Shown here piece after piece: positions 26,153 through 35,025 of a DNA stretch of 64,000 nt (its first letter is position 1; the number at the start of each line of letters is the position of its first letter). The DNA comes from an uncultured Prevotellaceae bacterium (GTDB lineage Bacteria > Bacteroidota > Bacteroidia > Bacteroidales > Bacteroidaceae). The DNA is taken from positions 20,252 to 84,251 of the forward strand of contig CACXYH010000007.1 in the NCBI GenBank assembly GCA_902771785.1, written 5' to 3'. A model generated the notes under the pieces. The model was not told the DNA's origin. It saw nothing but the letters and a program-made list of their open reading frames with translations, and searched no databases. The position numbers and the translations under genes were made by a program.

Positions 26153-27088
26153 ATGATTGACTTGAAAAAAGTAGTATTTACACTTGCTGTTACAGCATTT
26201 GGTACGTCAGCTTATGCCCAATTCGACGAAAGTGGTATAAGTGCAGGTTTCTTCGACTCAAGCAAAGAGAAAAGCATTAATTTCTCTACATTCAAATTGC
26301 CCCCGCTAGCTGTTCTTTTTGAGAATGCAAAATCAAATCCAAATATACTTTCATTAGCGAAAGCACAGGAGATAGCACAAGCAGAAGTGGCTAAGCAGAA
26401 AAGGCATATCTTCTCCTACTTTATAGGACACGCAAGCTACAGCTATGGCGTATCAGACACTTGGGGAACAAATCAGTCAGCATATAATCAGCTTCGATTA
26501 CTCCAGTTTACTGGAAGCGAACAATCATATTGGAATGTTGGTGTCAACCTTGCCGTTCCCTTAGAAGACCTTCTGGATTTGAAGGCATCGATAAACCGCA
26601 AGAAACTTGAAGTAGACCAAGCACAATTAAAGAAAGATATTGCCTACGAAAATCTGAAGTTGGAGATTGCCAAACTATTTGCAACGATTAATAACGATCT
26701 GATTGCGCTAAAAACGGCTAGTGAAAATGCTGCAATTTACCAAGGTGCAGGTGCACTGAACTTGGAAGACTTCCACTATGACAATATGTCTATTGAGGAC
26801 TTTGCATGGACAAAGACACGTGAGGCGGGAGCTGTTAGCGGATACCAGAACCTTCAAACACAGCTTGTGATTAACATCATTACTCTTGAAATAATGACCC
26901 GTACTCCCATTTTAACGAATTCGACGACAGAGATAACACTTGATAGCGAGGTCCGTAAAACAGAGAAGCAGATAAAGAAAGAGAACAAGGCCGTAGAGAA
27001 GCGCATTAAGGAAGCTGCAGAAGAAGAAGAGAAACGCATCAAAGCTCTGGAGCGCGCTGAGAAGAAAGCAAAGAAGAAGACCAAGTAA
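26153..27088 (+). CDS. TolC-like outer-membrane protein, short form
   Basis: 311 residues with a signal peptide (1-23, ending SAYAQ). Long helices with regular hydrophobic spacing (LSLAKAQEIAQAEVAKQKRH, LEVDQAQLKKDIAYENLKLE) separated by a strand-like segment (HASYSYGVSD...NVGVNLAVPLEDL) resemble half of a TolC-type outer-membrane factor. The C-terminal about 55 residues are a Lys/Glu-rich coiled coil. It sits between the initiating transferase and the chain-length protein, where a Wza-type export lipoprotein is expected, so it may form the export channel. This is inference from position; full TolC proteins are about 420-470 residues. Confidence 0.6.
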   Translation: MIDLKKVVFTLAVTAFGTSAYAQFDESGISAGFFDSSKEKSINFSTFKLPPLAVLFENAKSNPNILSLAKAQEIAQAEVAKQKRHIFSYFIGHASYSYGVSDTWGTNQSAYNQLRLLQFTGSEQSYWNVGVNLAVPLEDLLDLKASINRKKLEVDQAQLKKDIAYENLKLEIAKLFATINNDLIALKTASENAAIYQGAGALNLEDFHYDNMSIEDFAWTKTREAGAVSGYQNLQTQLVINIITLEIMTRTPILTNSTTEITLDSEVRKTEKQIKKENKAVEKRIKEAAEEEEKRIKALERAEKKAKKKTK

Positions 27089-27113
27089 ATAAAAAGCTAT
27101 AAATTTCAAGATT

Positions 27114-29285
27114 ATGGATATATTCAGATATATTGTCAGGTTTCTATACAAAATACGATGGTATTTGGTTATACTACCAATGATCGCACTTGTCGTGGCA
27201 TGGTTTATGACTCGAAATTTGGAGCGTATCTATGATACTAACACGACAGTCTACACTGGTATGATAACCGGCTACAATATTGACGGAACAGGAGTCGGTA
27301 ATAATTCTCAAACCAATATTACGAACTTGATGCTTATTATCACGACAGACAATACAATCCATGAGGTATCATTGCGTCTGTTTGCACGTTGCATGATGTA
27401 CGGAAACCCAAATAGGGATAACAACTACATCAGTGCAGAGCACTTCCGAGCTTTATATGCCAGTGTTCCTGCCGATGTGAAAGCATTGATTAATCACAAT
27501 AGCGAGGATGCAACTTATAATTCACTGAAAGCATATGAGAAGCAGACTCCCGACAATTACATCTTCAGCATTCTGAACTACCACCCATATTTCGGTATAA
27601 ACAGCATAACTAGCCGGTTAAAAGTATTGCAATTGCAACGAAGCGACATTATCGACATCGCATACTCTGCCAATGATGCCGGTATCGCATACAACACGCT
27701 TGACATCCTTCAGAAGGTATTCGGAAAACAATATCAAGAAATCCGCTTTGGTGAGACACATAATGTCATTAAGTTCTTTGAAAAAGAGGTGCATCGTCTC
27801 TACCGAATCCTGACCGGTGCAGAAGATGACCTTATCCGCTACAACGTTTCAAAGCGCATTATCAACTATGGCGAACAAACCAAGATGGTCGCAAACATGG
27901 ATGCTGCACATAAGACTTCGAAGAACGATCAGCTACTTGACTACACTTCGACGAAAGCACTCATGGACTATTTGGAGCGGCAGCTGGGTGACCGTGCAAA
28001 AGTCATCAAGGCTAATAAAGAGTTTACAAGCCAGATAACTGATATCTCACGAATACAGTCACGCATTTCCAACCTTAAGCTGATGAGCAGTGAAGGAGGA
28101 GCCGATGAAACAGAAGCCCAGTTGGAATTGGCAAAAGCAGAAAGGATGCTTCAAGACGCTCAAGGAAAGGTTAGGAATCTAACTAAAGACATTGAAGCTG
28201 GTACATATAGCACTGAGACAGGAGTCAAGGCACGCGACATGATTAGCCGTTGGCTTGAACAAGTCCTGCTATTGGAGAAGACAAAGGCAGAAATGGGAGC
28301 TATGGACATCATGCGCCAACAGCTTGACAATGACATTCTATATTATTCTCCTATTGGTGCAACTATCGACCGCAAGAGTCGCCACATTGCCTTTATTGAA
28401 GGTAACTATATGGAGATGTTGAAAGCATTGAATGCAGCCCGACTTCGTCAGAAGAATCTGCAAATGACGACTGCATCTCTGCGTGTTCTCAATCCACCCA
28501 TGTTCCCGCTGAATGCTCAGCCAACAAATCGTGCAATGTACCTTCTTGGTGCATTCATGCTGACGTTCCTTCTTACTGCGCTCTATTTCTTTATCATTGA
28601 GTTGCTCGACCGAACCTTGCGCGACCGTATGCGTTCCGAACGCATTACGAAAATACCTGTTATGGGCTGCTACCCCAAAGAAAGCAACCTTCGCTATCGT
28701 CGCTTTAATAAGACAATTGCAGACATGTCTTTGCGTCAACTCAGCAAAGCCTTGCTACCCCATTTCAAGGAAGGCCAGCAGAACGTGCTCAATTTGCTCT
28801 CAACTGATGCTGCAAACGGAAAATCTTATATTGCACAAGAGCTGGAGAACTATTGGGTATCCATTGGTTTGCAAGTGCGTCGTCTGACCTATGATGAAGA
28901 CTTCCTTGCAGAGGACAGCCGCTACATCTTGGCAAAGGACATCAAAGACTTATGTCCTGACATCCTTCCTAACGAAATCGCAATCATTGAATATCCTAAT
29001 CTTGATGACAACTCCATCTCACCAGCATTGCTGAACATGGGTACAATCAATTTGGTTGTAACACGTGCAAACCGTACGTGGAAAGATGTAGACCAAAAGG
29101 CTCTGAAAGAACTTGAAGGCATGCTCGAGAACAAAGATACGCTTTACATGTATCTTACGGAGGCAAGCCGTTACGCAGTCGAAGAGTTTGTCGGTCAACT
29201 GCCGCCTTACACCAAGTTCAACAATTTTGTTTACAGAATGTCGCAACTCGGTCTGACCGCAACAGAGAATAGTCACGCTAAATAA
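27114..29285 (+). CDS. Polysaccharide co-polymerase (Wzz/GumC) with degenerate kinase-like domain
   Basis: 723 residues. A membrane helix at about 15-32 and a second at about 480-503 enclose a large periplasmic region with coiled coils (about 220-430), the Wzz/chain-length layout. After the second helix is an RDRMRSE cytoplasmic start and a domain like the BY-kinase of Wzc, but its P-loop is DAANGKSYIAQE (about residue 565) instead of a full GxxxGKT/S, the Walker B region is AIIEYPNL, and no Tyr-rich tail exists. It is probably a non-phosphorylating relative that controls chain length or export. Gaps to neighbours are 25 and 5 bases. Confidence 0.82.
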   Translation: MDIFRYIVRFLYKIRWYLVILPMIALVVAWFMTRNLERIYDTNTTVYTGMITGYNIDGTGVGNNSQTNITNLMLIITTDNTIHEVSLRLFARCMMYGNPNRDNNYISAEHFRALYASVPADVKALINHNSEDATYNSLKAYEKQTPDNYIFSILNYHPYFGINSITSRLKVLQLQRSDIIDIAYSANDAGIAYNTLDILQKVFGKQYQEIRFGETHNVIKFFEKEVHRLYRILTGAEDDLIRYNVSKRIINYGEQTKMVANMDAAHKTSKNDQLLDYTSTKALMDYLERQLGDRAKVIKANKEFTSQITDISRIQSRISNLKLMSSEGGADETEAQLELAKAERMLQDAQGKVRNLTKDIEAGTYSTETGVKARDMISRWLEQVLLLEKTKAEMGAMDIMRQQLDNDILYYSPIGATIDRKSRHIAFIEGNYMEMLKALNAARLRQKNLQMTTASLRVLNPPMFPLNAQPTNRAMYLLGAFMLTFLLTALYFFIIELLDRTLRDRMRSERITKIPVMGCYPKESNLRYRRFNKTIADMSLRQLSKALLPHFKEGQQNVLNLLSTDAANGKSYIAQELENYWVSIGLQVRRLTYDEDFLAEDSRYILAKDIKDLCPDILPNEIAIIEYPNLDDNSISPALLNMGTINLVVTRANRTWKDVDQKALKELEGMLENKDTLYMYLTEASRYAVEEFVGQLPPYTKFNNFVYRMSQLGLTATENSHAK

Positions 29286-29290
29286 GCAAG

Positions 29291-30814
29291 ATGGCTGTAA
29301 ATAGAAATATATTTACATACACCCCAGAAAGCAGAGGAAGGGCAGCGTTGCTCTTTCTTCTGTTTTTACTTGCTATATATGAATTCATCTCTGCAGGTTT
29401 CAATGCATTCGCAATAGTCTGCCTAATCCCTATCTTTGTTCTTTATGTCATAGCAACATTCAGATGGAAGATGTTTACATTCTGGTTGCTGATGGGCGTC
29501 AACTACTTTGTGCAATGGAAAAATTTCCCCTCCATAGGTTTGCCTACATCAGCACTCAATGAATTATTAGAAATTGTTCTAATTGCTTTAGCTATCATTG
29601 ATGTCAAGGAGGCAAAGTTTGAACGCACTGCCAACATCATGTTAGTGATGCTTTTATCATGGGCAGCATTCTGTACATTAGAAGTATTCAATGATAGTTG
29701 TAACCTCGGCATACAAGTCGGTGCATGGTACACGGGTGCTCGAATGATGGCATTCCAATTATTATATGCATTTTTCGTATATATATTGTATATCACAACA
29801 CCCAAACGCCTCATAAAATACTTGGTTGTATGGGGAAGCCTTTCTCTCTTTGCGTCATTTTGGGTATGGAAACAAAAAAACATTGGTTTCACAGATGCTG
29901 AGAATTCTTGGCTGCAAACTGTTGGTTACAGAACACATATTATTAATGGTGGTACGCTCATCCGATACTTCTCCGTATTCAATGATGCTGCAACTTTCGG
30001 TATCAACATGGCTGCAACAGCTGTTGCATTCTTAATATTCGGTATTACAAACAAAATAAAAAAGATAAAGTATTTCTGCCTTATCGCAGGTGCAGCAAGC
30101 TTTTGGGCAACATTTCCATCGGGCACGCGAACGTCTATTTTCTGCTTTTTTGCCGGCATAATGCTATACATTGTTCTGTCCAAATCAGTGAAGATTGCCA
30201 CATCTGTTTCCATAGCCTTTGTCTTATTTGTATTTATGCTCGCCTTTACGGATATCGGCAATGGCAACCAGCAAATAAGACGAATGCGATCTGCTTTTAA
30301 CAAAGACGATGCATCAGCCAATGTACGTGACATAAACAAGGCAGAGATAAAAAAATATCTTGTTGATGCACCGTGGGGAATAGGTGTAGGCATTGGCTAT
30401 GACAACGTTCCGGCGAACAACAAATATCGCCGTCTCTCAACGATTCCTCCAGACTCAGAATATGTGTTTATTTGGGTGCATACGGGCATCATTGGCATTA
30501 CTTTTTTCCTTATTACCACAGCCATTATGCTTATTACAGCCTGCTGGACTGTATTCTTTAAGATAAAAAGTCCTACACTAAGAGGCATTGGTTCAGGATT
30601 GTGCTGTGCTTTCATTGCAATACAATTAGGTGGCTATGCAAACCAGGTATTGATGCAGTTTCCCAATTGTCTTCTGTTCTATGGAGGTCTCAGCTTAGTC
30701 TTCGCACTACCCCATTTTGAGGACGAATGGAACGAATATGAGAAAGAACAACTGGCAATACAAGCTGAGAAGGAACGCATAAAATTAGAAAAGAAGCGTG
30801 CAAAACGAGTATAA
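29291..30814 (+). CDS. O-antigen polymerase/ligase-like membrane protein
   Basis: 507 residues with about ten to twelve hydrophobic helices and a C-terminal Lys/Glu-rich cytoplasmic tail. A large loop before the last helices contains VDAPWGIGVGIGYDNV and PPDSEYVFIWVHTGIIG, the pattern of Wzy/WaaL-type proteins. Position after the chain-length protein and before glycosyltransferases fits a repeat-unit polymerase (Wzy) better than a ligase. Its end overlaps the next gene by 17 bases. Confidence 0.75.
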   Translation: MAVNRNIFTYTPESRGRAALLFLLFLLAIYEFISAGFNAFAIVCLIPIFVLYVIATFRWKMFTFWLLMGVNYFVQWKNFPSIGLPTSALNELLEIVLIALAIIDVKEAKFERTANIMLVMLLSWAAFCTLEVFNDSCNLGIQVGAWYTGARMMAFQLLYAFFVYILYITTPKRLIKYLVVWGSLSLFASFWVWKQKNIGFTDAENSWLQTVGYRTHIINGGTLIRYFSVFNDAATFGINMAATAVAFLIFGITNKIKKIKYFCLIAGAASFWATFPSGTRTSIFCFFAGIMLYIVLSKSVKIATSVSIAFVLFVFMLAFTDIGNGNQQIRRMRSAFNKDDASANVRDINKAEIKKYLVDAPWGIGVGIGYDNVPANNKYRRLSTIPPDSEYVFIWVHTGIIGITFFLITTAIMLITACWTVFFKIKSPTLRGIGSGLCCAFIAIQLGGYANQVLMQFPNCLLFYGGLSLVFALPHFEDEWNEYEKEQLAIQAEKERIKLEKKRAKRV

Positions 30815-31700
30815 CTTATCTATTATCACCATTAACTACAATGGTCTCAAGGATACGTGTGCACTCCTTGAGACAATCCCTACGAGGCAGGACATAGAGA
30901 CCATTGTAGTTGACAATGCTTCCTACGAAGACGAGGCTTCTATCATTGAAGGTCGTTTTCCTCACGTCAGAGTAATCCGTAGCAACAAGAATCTTGGTTT
31001 CGCAGGTGGGAACAATCTCGGCATTAAAGCAGCTCATGGCAAGTATCTATTTTTTATCAATAATGATACGGTGTTCGAAGGAGAATGGAAAGTTGACCAA
31101 TTAATATCTCGAATTGCATCAACCCCCAACATCGGGATGGTGTGCCCTAAAATCCGATTTGCCTGGGGGACGAAACCTATCCAATTCGCAGGATACACCC
31201 CCTTGTCTCGTTTCACCATTCGTAATCGTTCTATCGGCTTTGGCGAGACAGACCAAGGGCAATATGACACTGCCCATCGTACCCCCTACGCCCATGGTGC
31301 TGCCATGCTAACAACCCGTGAAGCCATCGCAAAAGTGGGGCTTATGCCCGAATGCTACTTCCTCTATTATGAGGAGCTCGATTGGTCAATGATGTTCACT
31401 CGCGCCGGTTATGAAATATGGTATGACCCCAGCTGTACTATTTATCACAAAGAAAGCCAGACAACTGGGCAAAATAGTCCATTGCGCACATACTACATTA
31501 CCCGAAACCGTCTATTATTCGCTAAAAGAAACCTTAACACCGGACATCGTCTAATAACATATTTGTACCTTATAACAGTTGTTATGACACGAGATTTAAT
31601 TCTTAATGCACTCCATGGGCGCATAGATATCTTGAAAGCAACCCTGAAAGGAGTTTTTGACTTTTTCAACAAGAAGCAAGGATACGCACATCAAACATAG
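30798..31700 (+). CDS. Family 2 glycosyltransferase (rhamnosyltransferase-like)
   Basis: 300 residues. GT-A fold: LSIITINYNGLKDT at the N-terminus, ETIVVDNASYEDEAS, RSNKNLGFAGGNNLGI, the metal-binding FFINNDTVF (DxD-like NND), and YYEELDWSMMFTRAGYEI with YHKESQTTG. The set is typical of dTDP-rhamnosyltransferase-like enzymes that transfer a sugar to a lipid-linked acceptor. The donor cannot be named from sequence. The start overlaps the polymerase gene by 17 bases; 82 bases and a new promoter follow. Confidence 0.88.
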   Translation: MQNEYNLSIITINYNGLKDTCALLETIPTRQDIETIVVDNASYEDEASIIEGRFPHVRVIRSNKNLGFAGGNNLGIKAAHGKYLFFINNDTVFEGEWKVDQLISRIASTPNIGMVCPKIRFAWGTKPIQFAGYTPLSRFTIRNRSIGFGETDQGQYDTAHRTPYAHGAAMLTTREAIAKVGLMPECYFLYYEELDWSMMFTRAGYEIWYDPSCTIYHKESQTTGQNSPLRTYYITRNRLLFAKRNLNTGHRLITYLYLITVVMTRDLILNALHGRIDILKATLKGVFDFFNKKQGYAHQT

Positions 31701-31730
31701 TACAAAAATGTCATTGTTTTCTTTTGTTTT

Positions 31731-31762
31731 TTTGATTATTTAAAAGAAAATGATTACTTTTG
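31731..31762 (+). promoter_or_regulatory. Promoter for membrane glycosyltransferase pair (TTTG, 20 bp, TACTTTTG)
   Basis: TTTG at 31731-31734 and TACTTTTG at 31755-31762 with a 20-base spacer. The ATG at 31783 lies 20 bases downstream. This separates the two paralogous transferases from the AT-rich genes before them. Confidence 0.75.
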
Positions 31763-31782
31763 CAACAAAATAGAATGATTCT

Positions 31783-32949
31783 ATGAATTCATGGTTGTTA
31801 TTAAATGTCATTGATGGATTACTGTTTGCTGCCGTAGCAATCACAGTACTTTATTTCTTTGTGTTTTCTATCACATCGCTTTTCAGTCGTCACAATCAGG
31901 TATCAAAGGCCAAGACGCAACGACGCTTCGTCATCCTGCAATCAGTGAGCACCATCTTAGGACAGACCTATCCACAGCGCCTATTCGACGTCGTTGTGAT
32001 TTCCGACCACCAGTCGGAGATGACCAACATGCATCTGGCCCAGTATCCTATCACCCTGCTAACCCCAAACTTCGAGAAGAGCAGCAAGTCGAAATCGCTG
32101 CAATACGCCATTCTGAACCTTCCTGAATTCAAGATCTACGACTGCGTGATAGTGCTTGATGCCGACAATGTGGTGGAGCCAGAGTTCCTGGCGCAAGTGA
32201 ATGATGCCTACGAATGTGCCGGAACCAAGGCAATCCAGACGCACCGCATGTCGAAGAACCGAGATACGACAGCAGCCCGTCTGGGTTCTATCTTCGACGA
32301 AATCAACAACAGCATCTTCCGCAGAGGCCACATATCCATTGGCCTTTCTGCAGCCATCAGCGGTTCAGGCACAGTCTATGACTTCACCTGGTTCAAGAAC
32401 CACATCATGAACATAAGAACTGCCACTGAGGACAAGGAACTTGAAAGCATCTTGATGCGGCAGCACGTGTTTGTAGACTATTTCGACCACATCCACGTCT
32501 ATGAAGAAAAGACACGCCGAACGCATGATTTCAACAGCCAGCGTGGCAGGTGGGTTGCCGCTCAGTTGCACACCTTGCTCAAGAACATCCGCTATTTGCC
32601 CTCCGCAGTGCTTCACCGCCAATACGACCAGATAGACAAGATTTTGCAGTGGATGCTTATTCCTCGCACCATTCTCATGGGCTTCATCCTCATCATGAGT
32701 CTTGTGTTGCCGTTCATCTACTTCTCGCTGGCCATTAAATGGTGGGTAGCAGCAGCCCTGATTACTTTTTCCTATGCGCTGGCCACGCCCGATTATGTTG
32801 TCGACAAGAACTGGGACAAGGATTTCATGAGTGCTCCATTCCTCATCCTTGGCGGTATGTTCAACATCTTCCGTGCGGGCTCGATAGAGGCAGGGCACCA
32901 GATGAATTTCGTGAAAAAGAGTATTAAGCATATAAAGTTATTGCGCTGA
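31783..32949 (+). CDS. Membrane family 2 glycosyltransferase, first paralog (N-terminal motif lost)
   Basis: 388 residues. A membrane helix at about 9-32 and two or three near the C-terminus flank a GT2 domain: FDVVVISDH, LLTPNFEKSSKSKSLQYAI, VIVLDADNVV, SGSGTVYDFTW and ATEDKELESILM, ending with SQRGRWVAAQL (Q-x-x-R-W). It is clearly paralogous to the next gene. In the paralog FLVI is followed by YPAYKEDFVI and then RKSV; here RFVI is followed directly by LQSV, so ten residues with the N-terminal nucleotide-binding motif (PAYxE) are missing. The enzyme may be impaired despite an intact frame. Overlaps the next gene by one base. Confidence 0.85.
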   Translation: MNSWLLLNVIDGLLFAAVAITVLYFFVFSITSLFSRHNQVSKAKTQRRFVILQSVSTILGQTYPQRLFDVVVISDHQSEMTNMHLAQYPITLLTPNFEKSSKSKSLQYAILNLPEFKIYDCVIVLDADNVVEPEFLAQVNDAYECAGTKAIQTHRMSKNRDTTAARLGSIFDEINNSIFRRGHISIGLSAAISGSGTVYDFTWFKNHIMNIRTATEDKELESILMRQHVFVDYFDHIHVYEEKTRRTHDFNSQRGRWVAAQLHTLLKNIRYLPSAVLHRQYDQIDKILQWMLIPRTILMGFILIMSLVLPFIYFSLAIKWWVAAALITFSYALATPDYVVDKNWDKDFMSAPFLILGGMFNIFRAGSIEAGHQMNFVKKSIKHIKLLR

Positions 32950-34118
32950 TGATGACCTTCCTTCATTTCCTCGATATCGCCCTATGGCTTATCATGGCTT
33001 GTTCAGCAGGCTATGTCGTGTTTTTTGCCATTGTATCCATGCTTCCCAAGAAGAAGCAGCCAGCTCCTGTCAAGTCTGCCAACAGCACTTTCCTCGTGAT
33101 TTATCCTGCCTACAAGGAGGACTTTGTCATCAGGAAGTCTGTTGAATCTTTTCTCCAGCAGACGTATAGTAAAGACAACTATCAGCTTTGCGTCATCTCC
33201 GACCACATGCAGCCCGAGACCAATGCTTGGCTCGAGGCTCAGCCCATAACCCTGCTTACGCCCACTTTCGACAAAAGCTCCAAGGCACAAGCCTTGCGCT
33301 ATGCCATCAAACAGACAGGGCAAGAGCGGCACTACGACTATGTTGTCATTCTTGATGCCGACAACATCGTGGCAAACGACTTCCTGCAGCGACTCAACGA
33401 CGAGTACACCTCGCAGGGATTCCGCGCCATTCAGTGCCATCGCACCGCCAAGAATGCCAACAACGACATCGCTGAGCTCGACAGCTTGAGCGAGGAAGTG
33501 AACAACTGCATCTTCCGCAGTGCCCACAATCGCATCGGGCTCTCATCGGCCCTCATCGGCTCCGGCATGTGTTTCGACTATGCGTGGTTCTGCGACAACG
33601 TCGACCGGCTCTCCTCTGCCGTGGAGGACCGCGAGCTGGAGGCGATGCTCTTGAAGCAGGGCATCTTCATCAAGTATGCCGAAAATCTGTATGTGCTCGA
33701 CGAGAAGGTAAGCAATGCCGAGGCGTTCCAGAAGCAGCGCATGCGCTGGATGAACGGCCAGCTTCAGGCTCTGTTCAGCATGATGCCCTATCTGCCCAAG
33801 GCACTCCTTAAAGGCAACATCAACTACATAGACAAGACGCTGCAGCAGGCCCTTATTCCACGGTCTATCCTGCTGGTTGTCATGCCCTTCATAGCATTGC
33901 TGCTCCTGTTCACTATTCCCTCATGGAGCATCAAGTGGTGGCTGCTTTTTGTGGCTTTCGTGCTCGCCTTCATCATTGCCATGCCCCGGCAGATGCGCTC
34001 TGTGCGCCTCTTTTCGAAGATTACCAACCTGCCGTCGCTGGTATGGCGCATGATTCAGAACCTGGCGAAACTCGACAGAAACAACAAAGACTTTACTCAC
34101 ACCAGTCACGAGGCGTAG
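32949..34118 (+). CDS. Membrane family 2 glycosyltransferase, second paralog
   Basis: 389 residues with an N-terminal helix (about 9-30) and two C-terminal helices. Complete GT2 motif set: FLVIYPAYKEDFVIRKSV (residues 48-65), VISDHMQPE, VILDADNIVANDF (DxD), SGMCFDYAWFC, VEDRELEAMLL, and QKQRMRWMNGQL (QxxRW). Resembles processive or N-acetylglucosamine-type transferases facing the cytoplasm. GC content is higher than in the genes before 31.7 kb. It is the last gene of the polysaccharide locus; the transketolase operon begins 73 bases later. Confidence 0.88.
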   Translation: MMTFLHFLDIALWLIMACSAGYVVFFAIVSMLPKKKQPAPVKSANSTFLVIYPAYKEDFVIRKSVESFLQQTYSKDNYQLCVISDHMQPETNAWLEAQPITLLTPTFDKSSKAQALRYAIKQTGQERHYDYVVILDADNIVANDFLQRLNDEYTSQGFRAIQCHRTAKNANNDIAELDSLSEEVNNCIFRSAHNRIGLSSALIGSGMCFDYAWFCDNVDRLSSAVEDRELEAMLLKQGIFIKYAENLYVLDEKVSNAEAFQKQRMRWMNGQLQALFSMMPYLPKALLKGNINYIDKTLQQALIPRSILLVVMPFIALLLLFTIPSWSIKWWLLFVAFVLAFIIAMPRQMRSVRLFSKITNLPSLVWRMIQNLAKLDRNNKDFTHTSHEA

Positions 34119-34191
34119 GCTCCCCTGCCCTTTTGATTACATTCTATGTGCGCGTTCGTCTTTATTTTAATATAAAGACAAACTCAGAACT

Positions 34192-35025
34192 ATGAATTGT
34201 AAAGAACTGGAATTGATTGCAGAACAGAACCGCAAGCGGCTTGTCGAGGTGGTGTATAATGCCCACGCAGGCCACATTGGCGGCGACCTGTCGTGCCTCA
34301 ACGTCATGACGGCACTCTACTTCAACGTGATGCGCAACATCACTCCCGATGCTCCCAAGAATCCCGACCGCGACCGTTTTGTGCTCTCCAAGGGCCATTG
34401 CGTCGAGGCCCTCTACGTGACGCTCGAGGCCAAGGGCTTCCTGCAGCCCGAGGTGCTCGACACGCTGGGCAAGTTCGGCTCCATCCTTTCGGGCCACCCC
34501 ACCATTGAGGTGCCTGGCATCGAGGTCAACTCGGGGGCGCTGGGCCATGGACTCAGCATCGGCATCGGCATGGCGATTGCTGCCAAGATGGACGGGAAAG
34601 ACTATCGCACCTACGTGCTGATGGGCGATGGCGAACAGGGCGAAGGCTCTATCTACGAAGCTGCGATGGCAGGCGGAAAATACAATCTCGACAATCTGGT
34701 GGCTATCATTGACCGTAATCACCTGCAAATCAGCGGAAACACCGAGGACGTGATGCCCCTTGACAGCATTTGCGAGCGCTGGAGTGCCTTCGGATGGGAC
34801 GTGCTGGAGATGAACGGCGACTCGATGGACGACATCGTCAAGACGTTTGCCGCTATCGACTACGCCAACCACAAGCCCCACCTACTGGTGTCGAACACGA
34901 CGAAGGGGCGTGGCGTCTCGTTCATGGAAGGCATTGCCAAATGGCACCACGGCGTGCTCAACGAGGAGCAGTGCAAGGCTGCCGTTGCAGAAATAGAGGA
35001 ACGAATTAAAAGCTTAAAGAAATGA
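34192..35025 (+). CDS. Transketolase, N-terminal (ThDP-binding) subunit
   Basis: 277 residues, the size of the alpha half of split transketolases. GHIGGDLSCLNVMTALYF near the N-terminus, LSKGHCVEALY, SGHPTIEVPGIEVNSGALGHGL, and the thiamine diphosphate motif MGDGEQGEGSIYEAA...NLVAIIDRN. Stop and the next start overlap by four bases (ATGA), so both halves are translationally coupled. Followed by an FGGY kinase and a sugar isomerase, so it is probably dedicated to a catabolic ketose phosphate and not the general pentose phosphate enzyme. The two-subunit apulose-4-phosphate transketolase (AptA/AptB) is a possible parallel. Confidence 0.9.
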   Translation: MNCKELELIAEQNRKRLVEVVYNAHAGHIGGDLSCLNVMTALYFNVMRNITPDAPKNPDRDRFVLSKGHCVEALYVTLEAKGFLQPEVLDTLGKFGSILSGHPTIEVPGIEVNSGALGHGLSIGIGMAIAAKMDGKDYRTYVLMGDGEQGEGSIYEAAMAGGKYNLDNLVAIIDRNHLQISGNTEDVMPLDSICERWSAFGWDVLEMNGDSMDDIVKTFAAIDYANHKPHLLVSNTTKGRGVSFMEGIAKWHHGVLNEEQCKAAVAEIEERIKSLKK

